This document shows, in pieces, positions 7,332 to 11,469 of a DNA stretch of 11,469 bases. The notes beneath the pieces are model-generated. The model was given only the letters and a program-made list of their open reading frames with translations. It made no database searches and had not been told where the DNA came from. Every line of letters starts with the position of its first letter. The stretch's first letter is position 1. The DNA lies in contig JASHTR010000204.1 of NCBI GenBank assembly GCA_030040455.1, positions 1-11,469 on the forward strand. Direction: 5' to 3'. Source of the DNA: Terriglobia bacterium (GTDB lineage Bacteria > Acidobacteriota > Terriglobia > UBA7540). The position numbers were made by a program, and so were the translations under genes.

Positions 7332-8696
7332 TTGATGTCGCGAAGGTGTGAGGTAGATCGGAAGCTGATATGTGGCGGAATTTACAGAAAGCCTGTTCCC
7401 TCTAACGGGCATCGTACTTCTGCGTGTGGGGTAGGATGGGATCGGCCGGGCAGGGAATTTGGGAAAGATCGGGTTGCCGTCTCGATGAGCTTACTCGTCT
7501 TTTTCCTATTCTTTGCGTTTTTCACGCCTGGGTCCGCCTACGGATCGAGCGCGGTGAATTCTTATATCGCGAGCGTTTTTCAGTTGCTCGAGAGGCACCG
7601 GGTAGCGTTGCCACGCCTGACTGCTCCGGCGAATGCGACGGCGAACGCCCTCATCCGTGGGGGTGCGTTCTATCTAGGGGGCGATCAGGGCTGGGTTGCT
7701 GAGGGTAACGGCCGCGCGGGAGGCCTGATGATGGTTCGCCCGCTTTCAGCATCGAATCCTCCCGCCAAAGGCGATGTTGTCTGGCTGGCGTATTCAGCCG
7801 AAAGCTACGAACAGGAGGCAGAGAGAGCTAAGGAGCTGGAGGGTCGCGGTTGCCTGGTCATTGCCTTTGGCCCAAAGCTTGCGAGCGGCGCGCCACACTT
7901 CAGCCACTGGATCGACAGCTTTACACCCCCAACGGCTACCCCCGATTTTACACTGATGGGAAATATCATTTCTTTATGGACCTTAACGGCGGAAGTTACG
8001 GCCTCTGTATCCCGCCAGGGCAAAACACTCACGTTCTTTCAAAGCGACTCCGTCGAAGGCTCCAGGGTACGCAACAGCCTGTATGGATTTGTGCCGCCCC
8101 CAGGTGTATGGAAGTCAAAGGCTGAGAAGCGACGACTGGCCTTTCATACCGGTGTTCCCCAGATGGCGCCCGTCCGTCCGGGGGTGCTTTCGCGTGAGTA
8201 CCTCGATGACATTCAAGAGATGCTCGAGAACGTTCAGGAATGGGAGCTTCCGAAGATCATCATGGTAGGGCAGGAGATGTCTCGACAAGCAGCGGAAGGC
8301 CACCCAGCGGCGATAATGCTGATCGGGCATATGATGCCTTTTGCCGTAGACCATCACAGTAGGCTTTTTCACTACCTCAACTTGCGTACAGAACGCAGCA
8401 ATCTGCAGAGCCATCTGCAGCGGGGCGGATATTTTGTTTTTATCGGATATGTTGGAGTCTATCTCGATCTTTGGCGGGAGGTCCGGGGCGCAAGGGCGAC
8501 TGCTGCCTGGATCGTCTCCACTCTTCCGACCGAGGTTCACTTCTCGCAGTGGGGAGACGTTGTTATTGACCAACACTGGCGCATAGGTGATTGCGCAGTT
8601 GAGGTGCCTGGATACGATATACGGATTTTGCCTCCCTCAGGGATCGCCCAGCTTTTCATTTACGAAACACTGCTCCGCGCGGCCGGATCCCATTGA
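7332..8696 (+). CDS. Exported or membrane-anchored protein with two SIS-like (sugar isomerase fold) regions
   Basis: 454 residues from the TTG at 7332 (453 from ATG 7335); 403 residues if translation begins at ATG 7485. The ribosome-binding site supports the upstream start, but the segment MSLLVFFLFFAFFTPGSAYG (residues 52-71) is a signal peptide or anchor. From 7485 it would lack a positively charged n-region, whereas upstream starts supply Arg/Lys (GKDRVAVS). After this segment, residues about 75-180 show one SIS-like Rossmann unit: helix, strand (GGAFYLGGD), then GDVVWLAYSAES (147-158), helix and GCLVIAFGP. Residues about 300-454 look like a second unit: KIIMVGQEMSR, GGYFVFIGY, then WGDVVIDQHWRIGDCAVEVPG (407-427) and PPSGIAQLFIYETLL (434-448). 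The last two blocks resemble the C-terminal signature of UPF0309-type phosphosugar-binding proteins (D-VID--, GD--E-G, P-S--A--F). SIS domains normally bind phosphosugars in the cytoplasm, so export is unexpected. It could instead be a sugar-binding or degenerate, non-catalytic protein. Confidence 0.6.
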   Translation: MMSRRCEVDRKLICGGIYRKPVPSNGHRTSACGVGWDRPGREFGKDRVAVSMSLLVFFLFFAFFTPGSAYGSSAVNSYIASVFQLLERHRVALPRLTAPANATANALIRGGAFYLGGDQGWVAEGNGRAGGLMMVRPLSASNPPAKGDVVWLAYSAESYEQEAERAKELEGRGCLVIAFGPKLASGAPHFSHWIDSFTPPTATPDFTLMGNIISLWTLTAEVTASVSRQGKTLTFFQSDSVEGSRVRNSLYGFVPPPGVWKSKAEKRRLAFHTGVPQMAPVRPGVLSREYLDDIQEMLENVQEWELPKIIMVGQEMSRQAAEGHPAAIMLIGHMMPFAVDHHSRLFHYLNLRTERSNLQSHLQRGGYFVFIGYVGVYLDLWREVRGARATAAWIVSTLPTEVHFSQWGDVVIDQHWRIGDCAVEVPGYDIRILPPSGIAQLFIYETLLRAAGSH

Positions 8697-8745
8697 GAGC
8701 TGCCTTTGGAGAAACACATATCAACACAAGTGACGGCGTTCCCTG

Positions 8746-8791
8746 TAGCGGCGTCTATGAGCGCCGAAACGGCGGTCGCAGACTGCCGCTA
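8746..8791. repeat. REP-like palindrome made of two adjacent hairpins
   Basis: The two arms, TAGCGGC...CGCCG (8746-8766) and CGGCG...GCCGCTA (8770-8791), are imperfect inverted copies separated by AAA. Each arm also folds on itself: GGCGTC-tat-GA(g)CGCC in the left arm, and GGCGGTC-gca-GACTGCC with one G-T pair in the right arm. A double hairpin bounded by TAGC/GCTA is typical of intergenic palindromic repeats of the REP/BIME kind. Only this copy is visible in the window, so its repeat status is inferred. It may also act as a transcript-end structure after the SIS-like gene, although no T-run follows. Confidence 0.55.
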
Positions 8792-8840
8792 GAGCGTTTG
8801 TTTCATCATAATTTGCAGTACTCAGTAGGGTTTAAAAACC

Positions 8841-10214
8841 ATGGTGAAAAGTCGAAAGCATGAGAGTTCCGATCTAAAAAAAATAACTGCTTACCCTTCT
8901 CCCTCAAGTGAGCATTCAATTCCAGGTGCCGCTCACGATTACTTCTCCATGTATTGCTACGCCTGGGATGCGCTCGACGAAGGCCCCGCTTCATTTGCCC
9001 GGTTAGCCCGAGAGGCTGGGCTCACGAACATCTCATTGGCCGCGAGCTACCACGGTGGCAAGGCACTGCTTCCCCACAACGCCAGGCACCACGTCTATTT
9101 TATCGAGGATGGAGCGGTATATTTCCGGCCTTCTCGCCGGTTCTTCGGAACCACGAAACTGAAGCCTCGGATCAGCCGCATAGCCGCCAACCGGGACATT
9201 TTCCGGGATGTCGTCGAAGCTTGCGGGAAGCGAGGGGTTGCAACAACGGCTTGGACTGTGGCCCTGCATAACACGTACTTGGGAACAACGTATCCCGAAG
9301 TGACGACGGAGAATGTGTTTGGCGATCGCTATTTGCATTCGCTTTGTCCATCTCAACCGCACGTTATGGCCTACCTGCTGGCATTGGCTGCAAATCTAGC
9401 CATGTATCCCATTGACGCAGTAGAAGTTGAGACGTTTGAGTTCATCCCGTTTCGGCACTACGCTTTCGTTGAAAAGGAAGGGATGGGGGTAACGCCGCTT
9501 GCCAGCCTCCTGCTTTCACTTTGTTTTTGCCCTGCGTGCTTGTCGGTTGCAAAGCGGTTCCACATCAATGCACTCGCTGTGCGCAAAGCGGTCAGCCGTT
9601 GGCTGAATCATTACTTCAACGGCGAAAATCGATCTTTAGGACCCATCGAATCCGGAATTTCCTCAATTCCTGGGCTTGGGGAATATCTAAATATGCGGTT
9701 CAACGTCTTGGCCGATCGGTTCAAGGACATAGCGGAACTGTTACATGATGAAAAAAAGAGGGTCATCTTCCTGGCTATCGGTCAGGAGCGTCGTCTTGAC
9801 TACCCGACGGGAGTTGATCTCAAACTGATCGCGAAGAACTCAGATGCCATTGAAACCCTCTTCTACAATCGGCATCCGCAGGAAGCTGCTGGAACGGTTC
9901 GGGCAATCCACAAAGCAGCCGGCAGCAATGTAAACGTTTACTTTGCGGTTCGGCCTGGTCATCCCGATGCCGAAGACGCTGGCGGTGTCATTCGGATGAC
10001 AAATAGCATCCTTAAGGGTGGAGGCAATGGCATTTCGTATTACAACTTCGGCCTCTTCGAAAAATTCCATGTGGATTGGATCCGTAGGGCTATCGGTCAG
10101 GCAAAAGACGGAAAAAATAAGCCGTTTCGTATGAGTGTCAAAGGAGATATGAGTCGGAAATACAAAGCGAGGGAGAATTTTGTAACTGCCAATGTCCTCC
10201 GGCCGGGCATTTAA
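8841..10214 (+). CDS. TIM-barrel glycosidase-like protein with a C-x-C-P-x-C cysteine motif
   Basis: 457 residues, starting at an ATG preceded by a modest AGGG site (8827-8830); an in-frame stop at 8826-8828 excludes a longer start. The first 30 residues are hydrophilic, so no signal peptide is seen and the protein is probably cytoplasmic. The body alternates strands and helices as in a (beta/alpha)8 barrel: YFSMYCYAWD near the start, NISLAASYHGGKALLPHN, GVATTAWTVALHN, IDAVEVETFEF (191-201), RVIFLAIGQERRLDYP, DAIETLFYNRHP, VNVYFAVRPGHPD and GGGNGISYYNFGLF. Glu195, Glu197 and Glu200 at the end of a middle strand are candidate acid/base residues. Cys169 (in LCPSQPH) with Cys228, Cys230 and Cys233 (CFCPAC) matches the spacing style of the zinc site in GH42 beta-galactosidases. 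I recall related proteins annotated as hypothetical or alpha-amylase-like; I assign no exact family. Its place beside the SIS-like protein and a deacylase suggests intracellular sugar processing. Confidence 0.65.
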   Translation: MVKSRKHESSDLKKITAYPSPSSEHSIPGAAHDYFSMYCYAWDALDEGPASFARLAREAGLTNISLAASYHGGKALLPHNARHHVYFIEDGAVYFRPSRRFFGTTKLKPRISRIAANRDIFRDVVEACGKRGVATTAWTVALHNTYLGTTYPEVTTENVFGDRYLHSLCPSQPHVMAYLLALAANLAMYPIDAVEVETFEFIPFRHYAFVEKEGMGVTPLASLLLSLCFCPACLSVAKRFHINALAVRKAVSRWLNHYFNGENRSLGPIESGISSIPGLGEYLNMRFNVLADRFKDIAELLHDEKKRVIFLAIGQERRLDYPTGVDLKLIAKNSDAIETLFYNRHPQEAAGTVRAIHKAAGSNVNVYFAVRPGHPDAEDAGGVIRMTNSILKGGGNGISYYNFGLFEKFHVDWIRRAIGQAKDGKNKPFRMSVKGDMSRKYKARENFVTANVLRPGI

Positions 10215-10215
10215 A

Positions 10216-10239
10216 GTGCAGGAGGGGTGTGTCCTGCGC
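10216..10239 (+). terminator. Hairpin just after the TIM-barrel gene, possible transcript end
   Basis: GTGCAGGA (10216-10223) pairs with TCCTGCGC (10232-10239), giving 8 bp with one G-T pair around an 8-base loop, immediately after the TAA at 10212-10214. No T-run follows, so it is not a classical intrinsic terminator; it could stabilise the 3' end or assist a factor-dependent stop. Confidence 0.35.
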
Positions 10240-10279
10240 CGCAAAGTGCCGTCCCCGAGGATACATGAGGCCGTCTTGA

Positions 10280-10309
10280 GGGCAAATCGTCTTTGCCTCG
10301 GGTTTGCCC
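10280..10309 (+). other. Competing inverted repeats in the leader of the deacylase gene
   Basis: GGGCAAA (10280-10286) can pair perfectly with TTTGCCC (10303-10309), or with TTTGCCT (10292-10298, 6 bp plus a G-T pair). The two pairings exclude each other, a layout seen in attenuators, but the stems are short and no peptide or T-run accompanies them. The rest of this 236-base gap, the longest in the window, has an SD-like AGGCAGG at 10435-10441 and no recognised gene. Confidence 0.2.
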
Positions 10310-10450
10310 ATACAAGCAATATGGCCGAGTTTCAGTAATCCCAGCGCCACCTTTGGAACATCATCCTTCGGCACGATGGGGTCAACGAGCAAGAACCATC
10401 GTGAGATTCAATTCGCATTCAAAGTTTATCTTTTAGGCAGGTGACGACTT

Positions 10451-11443
10451 ATGGAAAAAAATGTCATGAATCCTGAAAAGTTTCATCCGGACCAGTTCGA
10501 TCGAGGCGCAAAGTACGCCTTGTATTTTGAGTTGGGGCCGGCCGCAGCCGACATCCGTCTACCAGTATTGCTTGTCCGTGGAAGTCGGCCCGGAAAACGG
10601 CTGGTTGTAACGGCGGCCGTGCACGGCGATGAATACGAAGGAGTCCGAACGATTTTTGAAGTGTACCATGGACTTAATCCCACAGATATGAGCGGAGATT
10701 TCCTTTCCGTGCCCGTGTCAAACCCCCCTGCCTTCTGGAACGGTACTCGCACAAGCCCTCTCGATAAAGGCAACTTGGCGCGCGTTTTCCCCGGAAGTCT
10801 CAAATCAGGCCCTACTTCCGCGATTGCACACTATATGGGACCTTCGATTATTGCGCGTGCCGACCTGTACCTGGATTTGCATAGCGCTGGAATCCATTGG
10901 TTAATGCCGACGATGATTGGTTATGATGCCGGAGATGCGCGTTCCCGGAAAGCGGCGGAAGCCTTTGGCGCAAAGGTTCTTTGGGGGCATCCCGGAATGG
11001 CCGCAGGTCGGACGGTTACGTTTGCAGACCAACAGAATATCCCCTGGCTGTACACGGAGGCGCATGGTGCGGGCCGCATTGACCCTGAGGATCTGGCGAC
11101 GTTCAAAGAAGGTGTATTCAATTTGATGCGTCATCTCGATATTTTACCGGGTACGATTCAAGCCAGGCCGGTCGAGTGCCATCTCTACGGGGACTTTGAC
11201 ATCGACAAAGGATTGGCCGCCACTCAGCGAGGGTTCATACTGACCGAGGTCAACCTGCTTCAACAAATTCACACTGGGGATACTCTAGGCCGGCTTTGTG
11301 ACTTACTAGGGGAAATGATCGAGACTTATCGTGCTCCGGCTGACGGCGTCGTAGCGATGTTACGGGGGTTTCCCGTGGTCGAGCCCGGCGAACCCGTATT
11401 TGTCATTACCGGCTTGCTTCCTGATGACCCGCATCACGCATGA
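10451..11443 (+). CDS. Succinylglutamate desuccinylase/aspartoacylase-family zinc deacylase (M14)
   Basis: 330 residues, starting at an ATG 9 bases after AGGCAGG (10435-10441); the full length suits this family. Members hydrolyse N-acyl amino acids or similar amides with one zinc ion. The zinc ligands are clear: His58 and Glu61 in AAVHGDEYEG, and His144 in YLDLHSAG. The catalytic Glu203 is in YTEAHGAG. The substrate-contact arginine block reads NLARVFPG (Arg111) where the family consensus is DLNR-FPG. Residues from about 235 form the usual C-terminal beta domain (YRAPADGVV, then a beta-rich end). No signal peptide is present, so action in the cytoplasm is expected. I do not assign astE or aspA because the locus lacks arginine-degradation or ectoine genes. 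With a GH20-like enzyme and a ceramidase-family amidase nearby, a role in removing an acyl group from an amino-sugar or amino-acid conjugate is possible, but that is inference. Confidence 0.88.
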   Translation: MEKNVMNPEKFHPDQFDRGAKYALYFELGPAAADIRLPVLLVRGSRPGKRLVVTAAVHGDEYEGVRTIFEVYHGLNPTDMSGDFLSVPVSNPPAFWNGTRTSPLDKGNLARVFPGSLKSGPTSAIAHYMGPSIIARADLYLDLHSAGIHWLMPTMIGYDAGDARSRKAAEAFGAKVLWGHPGMAAGRTVTFADQQNIPWLYTEAHGAGRIDPEDLATFKEGVFNLMRHLDILPGTIQARPVECHLYGDFDIDKGLAATQRGFILTEVNLLQQIHTGDTLGRLCDLLGEMIETYRAPADGVVAMLRGFPVVEPGEPVFVITGLLPDDPHHA

Positions 11444-11469
11444 ACGTAAGTTTCTGATAGCGTCTTTTG

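Noticed and set aside
8784..8812. Possible sigma-70 promoter with CATAAT at 8807-8812
   Set aside because: At 17-base spacing the -35 position reads TGCCGC, inside the palindrome, which does not match TTGACA; the -10 match alone is not enough.
10138..10392. Minus-strand open frame covering the gap before the deacylase gene
   Set aside because: I considered a decayed gene because part of the translation looks protein-like, but about 80 bases are antisense to the upstream gene and no family is recognisable.

Overview
The window carries seven protein-coding genes, all on the + strand, separated by gaps of 111 to 236 bases. No gap exceeds 300 bases, and I found no tRNA, rRNA, CRISPR array, transposase or integrase. 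Base composition looks moderately GC-rich by eye (not computed). The gene content is secreted glycoside-hydrolase-like proteins, Tat-type leaders and a bacterial 'neutral ceramidase-like' protein. This fits a free-living, polymer-degrading bacterium of the Acidobacteriota type (Solibacter/Bryobacter-like) or of the Planctomycetes/Verrucomicrobia group. That placement is inference from gene style only.

Layout: (1) bases 2-994, C-terminal part of a neutral/alkaline ceramidase-like hydrolase, cut by the window edge; (2) 1174-3465, a Tat-exported GH20-like beta-N-acetylhexosaminidase with a catalytic Asp-Glu pair next to a cysteine cluster; (3) 3633-4610, a Tat-exported, probably TIM-barrel protein of unknown function, whose ribosome-binding region lies in a hairpin; (4) 4722-7169, a Sec-exported six-hairpin (alpha/alpha barrel) glycosidase-like protein; (5) 7332-8696, a protein with two SIS-like (sugar isomerase fold) regions behind a hydrophobic export segment, with an ambiguous start; (6) 8841-10214, a TIM-barrel glycosidase-like protein with no visible signal peptide, preceded by a REP-like double hairpin; (7) 10451-11443, a zinc-dependent succinylglutamate desuccinylase/aspartoacylase-family (M14) deacylase.

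How they may work together (inference): the set looks like part of a locus for taking apart an amino-sugar or N-acyl-containing glycan or glycolipid. GH20-like and six-hairpin glycosidases would act outside the cytoplasm, an amidase of the ceramidase family would cleave an N-acyl bond, and a cytoplasmic M14 deacylase could finish the job. The SIS-like protein is the odd member, because SIS domains normally bind cytoplasmic phosphosugars while this one appears exported. No transporter or regulator lies inside the window. The spacing is too loose to prove one operon, although every gene points the same way and no strong intrinsic terminator separates them.

The most notable signals are: the exported double-SIS protein; a C-x-C-P-x-C cysteine motif shared by the GH20-like and the second TIM-barrel protein, resembling the zinc site of GH42 enzymes; a Thr at the expected Ser nucleophile position of the ceramidase-like protein; a hairpin covering the start region of the unknown Tat protein; and a palindromic double-hairpin repeat at 8746-8791.
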